64,000 nt of DNA from DASZQL01 sp964391865 (GTDB lineage Bacteria > Planctomycetota > Phycisphaerae > Phycisphaerales > UBA1924): NCBI GenBank assembly GCA_964391865.1, contig CAYMNQ010000002.1, positions 248,001-312,000 of the forward strand, in the 5' to 3' direction. This document shows positions 9,110-18,129 of this stretch, piece by piece. Position numbers and translations under genes: made by a program. Positions within the stretch are counted from its first letter, which is position 1, and each line of letters opens with the position of its first letter. The notes beneath the pieces were generated by a model. The model ran no database searches, had not been told where the DNA came from, and saw only the letters and a list, made by a program, of their open reading frames with translations.

Positions 9110-9922
9110 ATGCCGAGAGCCGCCCGGAAACCCGCCGCCGAGGATGCCCTGAAGGGGTCCGAGGGCGAACCCGATAATCACGCCGAATCGCCATCGCCGA
9201 CCTCGAAGAAGCCGAGCGGGCCGATCGATCCGCTGTTCAATGAAGAGCTGACGATCCCCGCCGTCGAAGCGGTGGTGATGACGAGCGATCGACCGATCAG
9301 CGCGGGGAAGATCGCGCTGGCGCTGGGGCTGAACGCGCGGGGCGACGGCGTGAAGATCGTCCGCGACGCGATCGACGCGCTCAACGCGCAGTATGACGAG
9401 TCGAAGCGCTCGTTCCGCATCGAGAACGTGGCGGGCGGGTACCGCGTGGTGACGCGCCCCGACTTCGCCCCGGCGGTGCGGGCGTTGCACGGCGTGCGCG
9501 AGAGCGGGAAACTCAGCCGCGCCGGCGTCGAGACGCTCGCGATCATCGCGTACAAGCAGCCCATCACCCGCGCGGACATCGAATCGATCCGCGGCGTGGC
9601 GTGCGGCGAGGTGCTCCGCACCCTGCTCGACCGCCGGCTCGTCGACATCGTCGGGCGTGCAGAAGAACTCGGGCGCCCCATGCTCTACGGCACGAGCAAG
9701 CTGTTCCTCGAAACCTTCGGGCTGGCGAATCTGAAAGACCTGCCGAACGTGGGCGAGATCTTCCCGGAGGTCGCCGGCGCGATCGAGAAGCAAGAGAAGC
9801 AGGACAAGGCGCGCCGATCGCGGAACCCGGCGGCGGGCGGCGCGACTGAATCCTCCGAAGAGGGCGCGCCGGGGGCGGCGGCGATCGCCGAGGCGAAGCC
9901 CGCGAAGGATGATGCCCAGTGA
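9110..9922 (+). CDS. scpB: Segregation and condensation protein ScpB
   Basis: ScpB, the winged-helix subunit of the SMC-ScpA-ScpB chromosome condensin. The 270-residue protein has a charged N-terminal extension (about 1-42), then the two winged-helix domains: VEAVVMTSDRPISAGKIA near 50 and the family-typical AGVETLAIIAYKQPITRADIE near 140, followed by SIRGV, LDRRLVDIVG and GRPMLYGTSKLFLETFGL. The C-terminal about 60 residues are Ala/Glu/Lys-rich and probably disordered. scpA is not adjacent in the window. The downstream lipoprotein gene overlaps the stop codon by four bases (GTGA), which suggests translational coupling. Confidence 0.95.
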   Translation: MPRAARKPAAEDALKGSEGEPDNHAESPSPTSKKPSGPIDPLFNEELTIPAVEAVVMTSDRPISAGKIALALGLNARGDGVKIVRDAIDALNAQYDESKRSFRIENVAGGYRVVTRPDFAPAVRALHGVRESGKLSRAGVETLAIIAYKQPITRADIESIRGVACGEVLRTLLDRRLVDIVGRAEELGRPMLYGTSKLFLETFGLANLKDLPNVGEIFPEVAGAIEKQEKQDKARRSRNPAAGGATESSEEGAPGAAAIAEAKPAKDDAQ

Positions 9923-10416
9923 AGAGCATGACGAACGTGATGATGATGACGAAACGCATGCCGCCTGCGGCGCTTCGGTGCGCCGCGATCACGGCGATCG
10001 CGGCGGCGCTGGCCGGCTGCTCGCCCTACGTCCTGCGCGGCAAGGTGGTCCAGGGGGCCGCCAGCGAGGTGGTGATCGTGAACCCCGACGACCCGCGTCT
10101 GGAGTTGGACGGAGTGCCGGGCGCGAACGTCTCGCTCAGCGTTGATCCCTCGCGCGCGCAGCGCAAGCTGCTGGCGCGCCAGGCGAGCGGCGAGACGGGT
10201 GAGCTCGAATTCCGCATCGAGGAACTCGGCGCGGGGATGATCGAGTACGACATGGGCTTGAGCGCTCGGCGTGCGGGGTTCCAGCGGGCCGAGGGGTACT
10301 TCAAGCTTCCGACGAAGGATAAGCGCGTGCTCATCGTGCTGACGCCCGGGCGCGATGTGGGCGAACTCGACAACGACCTGACGCCCGAGCAGCAGGTGGA
10401 GAAATACTGGCGGTAA
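9919..10416 (+). CDS. Hypothetical lipoprotein
   Basis: Predicted lipoprotein of about 165 residues. A basic N-region and hydrophobic segment (ITAIAAALAGC) end in an LAGC lipobox, so the mature protein should be membrane-anchored outside the cytoplasm. The mature part is short and looks beta-rich (VVIVNPDDPRLELDGVPGA, then a conserved-looking EYDMGLSARRAGFQ). The GTG at 9919 overlaps the scpB stop (GTGA) and has GAAGGA about 10 bp upstream; an ATG at 9928 is an alternative. I do not recognise a named family. The coupling to scpB may only reflect compact gene order. Confidence 0.75.
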   Translation: MKSMTNVMMMTKRMPPAALRCAAITAIAAALAGCSPYVLRGKVVQGAASEVVIVNPDDPRLELDGVPGANVSLSVDPSRAQRKLLARQASGETGELEFRIEELGAGMIEYDMGLSARRAGFQRAEGYFKLPTKDKRVLIVLTPGRDVGELDNDLTPEQQVEKYWR

Positions 10417-10455
10417 ACGTCGCCGATGTGCGGCCCAGTAATCGCCTCGCACGAT

Positions 10456-12123
10456 TCAACCCGTGGTTCGTTCGTTCCTGAGATGATCCGCGACCCGCAG
10501 CGCGAGCGTGAGGATCATGAACATGGAGTTCGCCTGGCTGGCCGTCACAAATGTGCTGCTGCCGGCGATGAACAGGTCGTCGAAGCCGTGGACGTTGCAA
10601 TCGGGTGTGACCACGCCGTCCTCGGGGCGCTCGGACATGCGCGTCGTGCCGACCTGATGGAAGCCGTCGCCGACCTGCTCGGCGGCGCTCTGCTCGAGAT
10701 CATCGACGACGTAACTGAGCCGGCCCACGCGGTGGCGCTGGAGGTACTCATCCCAGTGCCGGTGCGCCTCGACGACATACTGGGCGTCGCGCGCGGTGTA
10801 GCGCTGATCGATCCGGATGCGCCGGAGTCCCAGCTCGTCGCGCTCGTCGGCGAGCGTGACGCGGCTGTCCGGGTTTGGCATCGGCTCGCCGAAATAGTGG
10901 AGTGTGTAGACGTTCCCGCGGCTGGGCTGGAAGAAGCCCGGCACCTTGCGCTTCGCGAAGTAGCGCCCGTAGCCGAAGGTGGGGATGAACCACGCGGTGC
11001 GCGGGAAGTCGCGGACCATGTTCAGCACGTGCGCCCACGCGCTGCCCTGCTGACCCTTGATCGCGGACTTGCGGATCGCTTCGGACGCGAGGAACTTGCC
11101 GAAGGGCGAGCTGAGCGTGAGATACGCGAAGGAGAGAATCCCGTTGCCGTGGGCGGGGTCGCCGATCTCGGGGTTGACGAGCCACGCGGAGATGTTGCCG
11201 AGCCCGGCGCGGTGCTGGAACTCGCGCGAGAACGAGAATCGACGGCGGAGATAGACGCCCTCGGGGTCGCGGTCGAAGCCGTAGACCGTCTCGCGCGGCG
11301 GCGTCGAGAAGTGCACCTCGGCGATGCGCCCCGACACATGCCCCTGGTAGAACCGCCCGAGTTTGTCCGAGTGATTTCCGATGCCCCCGGCGTGAACACG
11401 GTCCGACGCGAGCATGAGGCGCGTGGTATTCAGCCCGCCGCAGGCGATGACGTGGCGGCGCGATTTCAGAAGCACTTCTTTGCCCGAGAGGGTCTTGGCG
11501 CGGATCGCCGAGACTTTCTTGCGGCCGGGCTCGCACTCGATCTCGACGCAAGTCAGCCCGTGCACGAGCGAGAGCCGATCGGCGCGGCGGAGGTCGTCGG
11601 CGTAGACCGCGCCGAAGTTGATCACCGACCAGCGCTCGAGGCTCGTGCTGGTGATGTCGCCGTCGGGCAGACCCGGGACGATCGAGTGGCGCGTCACTCC
11701 CGGGATGTTGCGGATATCAAACTCCGGCTCGCCGGCCAGCAGATACTCGCACACGCGCGGGAAGTACGGCGCGATCGATTCGTAGGAAATCGGCCAGCGC
11801 GAGTGCGGGATGTGCGGGCGATCGTCGAAATCGACCGGGTCGAAGGGCACGACGCGCCCGCCCCAGATGGCGGACGTACCGCCGATCTGCCGGCGCGTGC
11901 ACTCCGACATGGGCGGGTGCAACTCGGCGTCGCGGAAGGGGGTCTCCGCGAGCGCCTGCACACGCTCGGAGTAGCGGGGCCCGCCGCTCTCCACGAGCGT
12001 GACGCGCTTCCCGGCGCGGCTGAGTTCCATCGCGATCACAATGCCGGCGGCGCCCGCGCCGACCACGGTGACATCCGATTCGATCACGGACCCCGTCGCG
12101 AGGCTCTCCGCATCGATGAGCAT
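10456..12123 (-). CDS. GMC-family FAD-dependent oxidoreductase
   Basis: Glucose-methanol-choline oxidoreductase, 555 residues, expected to oxidise an alcohol group with FAD. The N-terminal FAD-binding Rossmann motif is VTVVGAGAAGIVIA (about 18-32) ending at VTLVESGG. GGTSAIWGGRVVPFDP near 85 and HVIACGGLNTTRLML near 230 are typical of the family. The C-terminal block GTTRMSERPEDGVV...DLFIAGSSTF is the GMC_oxred_C domain, followed by the usual ANSMFMILTLALRVADHL FAD-contact helix. It is the last gene of a four-gene minus-strand operon; its ATG overlaps the stop of the aldo/keto reductase by one base (TGATG). Together they probably act on a sugar or glycan. Confidence 0.92.
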   Translation of the reverse strand: MLIDAESLATGSVIESDVTVVGAGAAGIVIAMELSRAGKRVTLVESGGPRYSERVQALAETPFRDAELHPPMSECTRRQIGGTSAIWGGRVVPFDPVDFDDRPHIPHSRWPISYESIAPYFPRVCEYLLAGEPEFDIRNIPGVTRHSIVPGLPDGDITSTSLERWSVINFGAVYADDLRRADRLSLVHGLTCVEIECEPGRKKVSAIRAKTLSGKEVLLKSRRHVIACGGLNTTRLMLASDRVHAGGIGNHSDKLGRFYQGHVSGRIAEVHFSTPPRETVYGFDRDPEGVYLRRRFSFSREFQHRAGLGNISAWLVNPEIGDPAHGNGILSFAYLTLSSPFGKFLASEAIRKSAIKGQQGSAWAHVLNMVRDFPRTAWFIPTFGYGRYFAKRKVPGFFQPSRGNVYTLHYFGEPMPNPDSRVTLADERDELGLRRIRIDQRYTARDAQYVVEAHRHWDEYLQRHRVGRLSYVVDDLEQSAAEQVGDGFHQVGTTRMSERPEDGVVTPDCNVHGFDDLFIAGSSTFVTASQANSMFMILTLALRVADHLRNERTTG

Positions 12124-13076
12124 CAGCCGGCCCCCGTGAGCCCGCCGAGCCGGGCGGCGGCGGCGCGCTCGGCGTCGCTCAGCGGCCCGGCGCTGATGGC
12201 GGCGGCGTTGGCCCGCAGGTGCTCCGGGCGGATCATGCTCGGAAGCACCGACGAAACGCCCTCCACCGAGCGCAGGAACCGCAGCGCCAGCGACGCGATC
12301 GTGTCGGCATCATTCGGCAGCCCGTGGGCGGCGAGCGCGCGCGTCACGGATTCGTCGCGGAACATCCGCCCGTTGGCGAACGGCTGTCGCGCGATGAATC
12401 CCACCCCGAGCTCGCGCGCGAGCGGGAGCACGGTGGAGAGCGGGCGCTGCTCGAGAAGGTTGGCGCACACCTGCACCGCACCGATGCCGCTGTCCCGATC
12501 CTTCAGGGCGCGGACGGCGACATCCTCATCGCACGAGACGCCGACCACGCGGACTTTGCCCGCCTGCCGCAGCGCCCGGAGCGCACCGAGCGCCTCGCCG
12601 CGCTCGATCACGCTCATGGGCGGGTCGTGCAGGAAGAAGAGATCGATGCGCTCGGCCCCGAGGCGCTCGAGGCTCGCGTCGACGCACGAGCGAACGTACG
12701 CGGGATCGAAATTCTGCGAGCGCTGCGACTGCATGACGCCCGCGGCGGCGGACTTGACGCCGCGGAGCCGCGTCACGATCGGGCGGAGCAAGGGCTTGAC
12801 CCACGAGAGCGCGCGGAGCTTGGCCGAGAACGAGTAGCCGCACTTGGTGGCGATGACGACGCGGTCGCGGCGCGAACGGAGCTCCCGCCCGAGCAGCCGC
12901 TCGCTCCCGCCCACGCCGTACATGTCGGCCGTGTCGAAGAACGTGACGCCCGCGTCGAGCGCGAGCCGGATGGCGCGGGCCGAATCGCCCGCGCCGGCGC
13001 GGGAGGCGACCGGGGCGCAGCCGAAACCGAGCACGGAGACACTGAGACCCGTCGAGCCCAGGGGGCGCTGTTCCAT
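12123..13076 (-). CDS. Aldo/keto reductase
   Basis: NAD(P)H-dependent aldo/keto reductase of about 317 residues. It begins MEQRPLGSTGLSVSVLGFG, which is a classic AKR start, so the ATG at 13076 is chosen over an earlier in-frame one. The catalytic tetrad is visible: Asp and Tyr in FFDTADMYG, Lys in IATKCG, His in FFLHDPPM. Cofactor-binding residues near the C-terminus (LRSVEGVSSVLPSMI) are also in place. The substrate is not evident. The stop overlaps the GMC oxidoreductase start by one base, and the FkbM gene ends 46 bp upstream, so it sits in the same operon. Confidence 0.93.
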   Translation of the reverse strand: MEQRPLGSTGLSVSVLGFGCAPVASRAGAGDSARAIRLALDAGVTFFDTADMYGVGGSERLLGRELRSRRDRVVIATKCGYSFSAKLRALSWVKPLLRPIVTRLRGVKSAAAGVMQSQRSQNFDPAYVRSCVDASLERLGAERIDLFFLHDPPMSVIERGEALGALRALRQAGKVRVVGVSCDEDVAVRALKDRDSGIGAVQVCANLLEQRPLSTVLPLARELGVGFIARQPFANGRMFRDESVTRALAAHGLPNDADTIASLALRFLRSVEGVSSVLPSMIRPEHLRANAAAISAGPLSDAERAAAARLGGLTGAG

Positions 13077-13122
13077 ACGACATTCTCTACCACAAACCCG
13101 CGGGGGCGTGCACGGCACGTGC

Positions 13123-13821
13123 TCAGCGCCGATGGGCGTGGATGTGCGACGCGTCGACCCAGCGCACCTCGAAGCCCGCGCCGCGCAGCAGACCGACGAT
13201 CTCGTCCGGCGCCGTGGTCATCCCGCGCTGCGCCAGCAGGCCGAAGTGAACCTCGACGAAGATGTCGCGGCACGCGCCGTCGCGCAGCACGCCGCCCATG
13301 CCCTGGAGCACGTCGAGCTCGAAACCCTCGACGTCCACCTTGGCGATGTTCGGGCGGGGCAGGCCCTGCTTCGAGGCCGCGTCGTCGCCGGAATAGATGG
13401 GGAGCTGCATGACTTTGCCGCCCGCGCCGCCGTTCTCGACGATGCGCGCGTTGGGATGGACGGAACCATCGCCGACATCGAAATTCACCGTACCGGACGC
13501 GCGGCCCAGCCCGGCGTTCACGAGGCGCACATTGGCGCACCCGGTGACGCGCTGCGACAGCTGCTGGAAGCAGCCGGGCACGGGCTCGAAGGCGACCACC
13601 GTGCCGCGCTCGCCCGCGGCACGCGAGAAGAGCTCGGTGTAGTGACCGATATTCGCGCCGATATCCCAGATCACATCACCGGGCCGGACCGCGCCGAGCA
13701 TGGCGTTGCCGAAGCGCTCTTCGTAGCCGGCGGCGTTACGCCAGCGGCCGATGAGGCGCGTCAGCCCCATCGAGCGCGCCACGTTCCTGAGCTTAACGAC
13801 CGGGCCCCAGGTGAGCAGCAT
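13123..13821 (-). CDS. FkbM-family methyltransferase
   Basis: S-adenosylmethionine-dependent methyltransferase of the FkbM family, 232 residues. Motif I is VIWDIGANIGHYTELFSR and the acidic end of strand 2 is VVAFEPVP; the family-typical KVDVEGFELDVLQGM follows near residue 165. FkbM proteins O-methylate sugars or other hydroxyls, commonly in polysaccharide clusters. The start at 13821 overlaps the stop of the WcaF-like gene by one base, like the junction further downstream in the operon. The frame is open for 78 more codons upstream, but that part overlaps the acetyltransferase and is Arg-rich shadow sequence. Confidence 0.9.
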   Translation of the reverse strand: MLLTWGPVVKLRNVARSMGLTRLIGRWRNAAGYEERFGNAMLGAVRPGDVIWDIGANIGHYTELFSRAAGERGTVVAFEPVPGCFQQLSQRVTGCANVRLVNAGLGRASGTVNFDVGDGSVHPNARIVENGGAGGKVMQLPIYSGDDAASKQGLPRPNIAKVDVEGFELDVLQGMGGVLRDGACRDIFVEVHFGLLAQRGMTTAPDEIVGLLRGAGFEVRWVDASHIHAHRR

Positions 13822-14444
13822 CAGCGGGTCTCCATCGGCACCGGGTCGCGGTGCGGTTCGGTGTGTTGAGTCCCGGCGCGGCCGTGCCGCGCCGCGCTCG
13901 CTTCGGGCGAGCGCGGGCGGATCGGGCGCGCCGGCGTGCCGGCGCAGAAATGCCAGGCGGGAAGATCGCTTTTGAAAACGCTCGAGCGCGCGCCGACCAC
14001 CACGCCGTCGGGGATCGTCACGCCCGGCGCGACGAAGACGTCGGCGGCGATCCACGCATCCTCGCCCAGCGTGATCGGCGCGGTCGTCAGCGGGTGGTTG
14101 GGCTTGTCGATATCGTGGCTCGCGGTGCAGAGGAACGCATATTGCGACACGGTCGCGTGCGCGCCGAGCGTGATCATGTCAACCGAGTAGATGTCGGTCA
14201 GGTCGCCGAAGCACGCCATCTCGCCCATGGTGATGTTCCACGGCGCCCACACCCGCGCGGTCGGGTAGATCCGGGCCGTCGGATGGATGCGGGCGCCCAT
14301 GAGCCGGTAGATCCAGTTCCGCCAGCGGTGCGCGAAGCGCGGGGACGGGCGGATGAGCAGCAGATACACGACGCCCCAGAGCGCGCGCCGGAGCCGATTG
14401 CTCATCGTGTGCGGCGAGGTTCCTTTGGGGGTGGTTTCGTACAT
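13821..14444 (-). CDS. WcaF-like colanic-acid-type acetyltransferase (left-handed beta-helix)
   Basis: A 207-residue O-acetyltransferase of the hexapeptide-repeat family, close to WcaF of colanic acid synthesis. After a short N-region (LWGVVYLLLIRPSPRF) the chain has repeated hexads (ARIHPTARIYPTARVWAP, TLGAHATVSQYAFL, ITLGEDAWIAADVFVAPGVTIPDG) and the family-specific CTASHDIDKPNHPL with a probable catalytic His. The ending PAWHFCAGTPARPIRPR is typical. It is the first gene of the operon that continues with FkbM, AKR and GMC genes, so the operon probably decorates an exported polysaccharide or glycolipid. Confidence 0.92.
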   Translation of the reverse strand: MYETTPKGTSPHTMSNRLRRALWGVVYLLLIRPSPRFAHRWRNWIYRLMGARIHPTARIYPTARVWAPWNITMGEMACFGDLTDIYSVDMITLGAHATVSQYAFLCTASHDIDKPNHPLTTAPITLGEDAWIAADVFVAPGVTIPDGVVVGARSSVFKSDLPAWHFCAGTPARPIRPRSPEASAARHGRAGTQHTEPHRDPVPMETR

Positions 14445-14581
14445 GGACTAAGTGCTTCTGGAGGGGCGAGCGGTTTGTATTCCCGCCGCATGAAGAAGAT
14501 ACTCGACGAGCATTCGGCGAGTTCGCGGACGGGCTTGAGCAACCGCGCCGAACGGCTCACCAATCGCCAGAGGGGCGCTCT

Positions 14582-16666
14582 CTATGGGCAGCGCGCACCC
14601 CAACCGCCAACAAGAATCGCGATATCGCTCAGCCCCACCGCGCCGTCGCCGTCGGCGTCACCGGTCGGCCCGGCGGTCGCCCAGTTCGTGATGATGATCG
14701 CGATGTCGCTCAGCCCGACGGTGCCGTCGCGGTCGAGATCGCCCGCGAGGGTGGAGCAGTCCGGGCAGCGCTGGCCGCGGATGAGCTGGAGGTCGTCGAA
14801 CGACACGCCCTGGGGGCTTGCGGACGCCGCGCTGAAGCGGAGGATCACCGCCGAGCGTGCCGCGAAGGGCGAGAGGTCGATGCACGCGCGGGCGCAGCCG
14901 CCAGAGCCTCCCGCGCTGCCGACCGCGGGCGAGGTCCACACCGTGACCCACGACGCGCCGAGGTCGTCGCTCACTTCGATCCGAGCACCGCTCGGCGATG
15001 CGGGCACGCTGAAGCTGAAGCGCAGCGAGGCGAGAACCGCGTCGTGCAGATCAAAGCACGCACTAATCGCCGACGACGGCTCCGCGCCGGGTGCCGCGGC
15101 GGCGAAGATCATCGCCGGGTCACCCGCGCCGGCGCACGGGGCGCTCTCGCTCGCGCTCGGCGGGGCGGCGGGGTCGCAGGCAGCAAAGGAGCCGGGGAAG
15201 AGCTCGCACACGCTGAACTGCGGGTCGATCACCCCGCCGTCGCCGAAGTTCTCGCCGAACTCGGTCGAGCAGAGGCCGGGGCAATAGGTGCAGCCAAGGA
15301 CGGACGCGAGGATCACGCAGATGTCGTCCCACTCGGTGGCGCAGCAGTACGGGTCGATCGCGCATAGGCACGCGGTGACGGCGGGGTCGTTCGTGCCGGG
15401 CGGGCCGGGGGTGCAGGGCTCGTGCGACGCGCAGGCGATGTCGCGGCGCAGGCGGATGTCGTCGATCGCGGCGCCGTTGCTGACGGAACTCGCGGAGAGG
15501 AACCGGAACCGCACGCTCGGCTGGCCGCGGCAGGACGAGAGATCGAGACACACCGGCACGCACCCGCCTGGGAAGCTGACGGGCGCGGTCCACAGCGTGC
15601 TCCACCCGCCGCCCGCGACGGAGACTTCCACGCGCGGGCCGAGCGTGCCGGTATTCTTCGTGTAGTCGAAGGTCATCGCCACCGGCGCGTCGCCCGCGAG
15701 CGAAAGGCATTTCGTGATGGCGGCGGAGTACGGGAAGCCGCTTGAGAAGACCATCGCGTAGTCGCCCGCACCGCCGCAGAGGCCGCCCGCGCTGATGACG
15801 GGGCCGGTGCCCTCGCACGTCTCGAACAGCGCAGGGAAGAGCGTGCAGACGCGCCCGGACTGGAAGAATGTGCCGAAATCGGCGGTGAAATCTGCGAGGC
15901 ACGGCTGCACGGCGCCGCAGTTGCCGCAGGAGAGCGAGTCGACCAGCGCGACGCACTGCTCGTCCCACGCGACCTCGCAGCAGTACGGGTCTTGGGCGCA
16001 GACGCACGCCATGATCGCGGGATCGATGCAGCCCGGCGAGCCGGGCTCGCAGCAATCGTGCGGCGGCTCGCACCCGCCCGTGCAGCCGGTGAGCGTGATG
16101 CGCACGTTATCGATAAAGATCGCGTTGCTGTTCGCGCCGTGGTCGAGCTTCCACGCGAAGAACCGCGCGGTGCCGACGGGCACGATGTGCTGCACGGTGA
16201 TGCACGCGCCGCCCGTGGTGCTCAGAGTGCCGATGGAATCGGTGATCGAGCTCGCGCAATCGAAGGGCGTCGCGCTGCCCGTGCGGAAGCGGACGACGGT
16301 GTTCGTCGCGACGGCCTGCGCGTACTGGAACTCGAGGCGCACCTGCGTGCAGCCGCTCGACGCGGGCAGGTCGAGCAGGATCACCGGGTCGTGACCCGCG
16401 GCGTTCAGCCGGAACGAGTTCCCCGTCAGGCACGGGCTGGTGGAGGTCACGCTCCCGCCGTTGCGGCACCAGCGGACCCGGTACGCGCCGTTATCGAAGT
16501 CCGCCGGCGCGGAGAACGAGCCGAAGGTCTCGAGGTACAGATCACACGACTGCGCGGCAGCGGGCCGCTCGGGCGGCACGGCGGTACCGAACAGCAGCAT
16601 CGCAAGCGCCCGCGCGGTCCTCGCGCGTCCCGTCCCGCCCGGCCCGATGCTCAGCGCGCAGCTCAT
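14582..16666 (-). CDS. Secreted Cys-rich multidomain protein with C-terminal dockerin-type repeats
   Basis: Exported 694-residue protein. A signal peptide covers about residues 15-39 (ending PAAAQ|S). Three beta-sandwich-like repeats follow (about 41-195, 255-410, 465-640), each ending in DNVRIT, DDIRLRR or DDLQLIR. Between them are Cys-rich linkers with a shared pattern, C-x-PG...DPA-x-x-AC-x-CA-x-DPYCC-x-x-x-WD-x-x-CV (about 200-240 and 418-452). The last 50 residues are two dockerin-like calcium loops (DLDRDGTVGLSDIAI and DADGDGAVGLSDIAI), each followed by a W. Such ends are common in planctomycete surface proteins and are called GC-type dockerin domains. It lies next to another dockerin-type gene in the same orientation. 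Confidence 0.85.
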   Translation of the reverse strand: MSCALSIGPGGTGRARTARALAMLLFGTAVPPERPAAAQSCDLYLETFGSFSAPADFDNGAYRVRWCRNGGSVTSTSPCLTGNSFRLNAAGHDPVILLDLPASSGCTQVRLEFQYAQAVATNTVVRFRTGSATPFDCASSITDSIGTLSTTGGACITVQHIVPVGTARFFAWKLDHGANSNAIFIDNVRITLTGCTGGCEPPHDCCEPGSPGCIDPAIMACVCAQDPYCCEVAWDEQCVALVDSLSCGNCGAVQPCLADFTADFGTFFQSGRVCTLFPALFETCEGTGPVISAGGLCGGAGDYAMVFSSGFPYSAAITKCLSLAGDAPVAMTFDYTKNTGTLGPRVEVSVAGGGWSTLWTAPVSFPGGCVPVCLDLSSCRGQPSVRFRFLSASSVSNGAAIDDIRLRRDIACASHEPCTPGPPGTNDPAVTACLCAIDPYCCATEWDDICVILASVLGCTYCPGLCSTEFGENFGDGGVIDPQFSVCELFPGSFAACDPAAPPSASESAPCAGAGDPAMIFAAAAPGAEPSSAISACFDLHDAVLASLRFSFSVPASPSGARIEVSDDLGASWVTVWTSPAVGSAGGSGGCARACIDLSPFAARSAVILRFSAASASPQGVSFDDLQLIRGQRCPDCSTLAGDLDRDGTVGLSDIAIIITNWATAGPTGDADGDGAVGLSDIAILVGGWGARCP

Positions 16667-16712
16667 GTCTTCACTATCGGACGATCGAACAGCGGAATCC
16701 GGCGACGGGCGG

Positions 16713-17597
16713 CTACATCCCCCCCATGCCCTTCAGAAACTCGACGAGGTCGTCGAATGAATCGACCTCATTCAACCCCGACGGCGGGGCGAAGATCATG
16801 TCGAATTGCTGCCCGCACATCCGACCCCACTGGGCCGTGATCTCGGAGACATCGTCCAGCCCAACCGATCCGTTCAGGTTCACGTCGCCGAACGGGCCGA
16901 AAGAGCCCCAGTTGGTCACCACGACGGCGAGGTCGGCGAGGGTGATCTCGCAATCGCCGTCGGAATCACCCGGCAGGATGCTCGGATTGGTCCAAACGAG
17001 CGTGCCGCCCGGCGGGACAACAACGCTCAGTGTGCTGGTGGTCGGCGCCTGGTACCTGAGGTCGATGAGGATCGTGTACGAACCGTCCCCGGGGATCGCG
17101 TTGGTAACTTGATAATAGAGGAGCGCCTCGACCAGCCCCGACTCGGTTGTCTGGGTGAAGCCGGTGTTGGCGGAGAAGGACAACCCGCCGAGGTTTCCCG
17201 ACGCGACGCAGCGCCATGTGACCACGCCGTCGGGCGGGAAGTCAAGGTTGAACGAGAAACGGAACGCGAGCACGGTCCCCGCTTCGATCGGGCCCATGAT
17301 CATGCCCGTGCCTCGGAAATCCGGGCCGCAGCATCCCCAGTTGCCGTTGACCAGAGGGGCGGCTTGGCCCTCGAACATCACCAGCGACTGATCAGGCGAG
17401 ACGTGCCCGTTGTAGAAACAGGTGGCGAGCGGTGAACAGAACCCACCCCCGCCATAGGAGATCGAGGTGCTGGTCAGTTGGAGCGTCGCGGCATGCGCCG
17501 GAGCAGCCGCCGCAACGAGACACACCGCAAGAGTGATTCCAAGCAGGCGAGAAAACAGCAGCCGACAGCCAAAGACCTTTGAACAAGAAATCGACAT
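16713..17597 (-). CDS. Secreted protein with dockerin-type repeats
   Basis: Exported protein of 294 residues. The ATG at 17597 is preceded by GGGAG at good spacing and begins a signal peptide ending AAPAHA|A. The mature part is a beta-rich domain (about 37-205) followed by two dockerin-like loops: DSDGDCEITLADLAVVVTNWG and DVNLNGSVGLDDVSEITAQWG. A short helical tail (FDDLVEFLKGMGGM) ends the protein. In-frame Met codons further upstream are ignored because they lie before the signal peptide. The function of the beta domain is not recognised. It is 46 bp upstream of the larger dockerin-type gene and may be cotranscribed with it. Confidence 0.82.
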   Translation of the reverse strand: MSISCSKVFGCRLLFSRLLGITLAVCLVAAAAPAHAATLQLTSTSISYGGGGFCSPLATCFYNGHVSPDQSLVMFEGQAAPLVNGNWGCCGPDFRGTGMIMGPIEAGTVLAFRFSFNLDFPPDGVVTWRCVASGNLGGLSFSANTGFTQTTESGLVEALLYYQVTNAIPGDGSYTILIDLRYQAPTTSTLSVVVPPGGTLVWTNPSILPGDSDGDCEITLADLAVVVTNWGSFGPFGDVNLNGSVGLDDVSEITAQWGRMCGQQFDMIFAPPSGLNEVDSFDDLVEFLKGMGGM

Positions 17598-18129
17598 GGA
17601 TCTCCCTCTATACTCGCGACAACACGGCATTGGACGGTCCGAATCCTTCGGCGGCCGCCCTCTGGGCAACGACTCCATCGCGGATCGACTTCGCTGGCGA
17701 ACGAGTGTGATCGGAGCCGTTGCTGTAACTCTCGTACATTACAGGGCTTGATCACGAAAACAAGACCTTTGCTCTGGGACGGTGGTGAATCCCGGGTGAA
17801 GTTGTTGTGCGCAAAGCGCCGCGCTGGTGTGGTCACGCCGAAGTGTGCTGAATGATGCGAACAGACTCCTTTTCGCCTTGAGCGCTCTGGAGTTTGGTCG
17901 GAATTAGGTCGGTATCCGTGAGACTTCGCCGATCACCGCGCTGAAACAGCGTTCTGTCGCTTGCTCAACGTCGCTCTTCATGTTCAGCACCCACTCGGGT
18001 GGTTCGGATCCAAGCAAGCGGGCGAAAGAATTCGATTGCATATGCGAAACCTGAACAATAGCATGCTATCGAACCAGCGTACGGACACCGAAATTCCGAT
18101 AGAAGAGCAAAACTCCCACCCATCGGCCG
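17598..18129. other. 532-bp divergent intergenic region
   Basis: Between the dockerin-type gene (minus) and the acyltransferase (plus). It is clearly less GC-rich than its flanks, especially 17715-17770 and 18040-18115. Short AATT-centred dyads occur (GGAATTAGGTCGGTATCC near 17900, CCGAAATTCCGATAG near 18090). I find no convincing coding frame and no tRNA-like fold. It probably contains two promoters. Confidence 0.45.
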
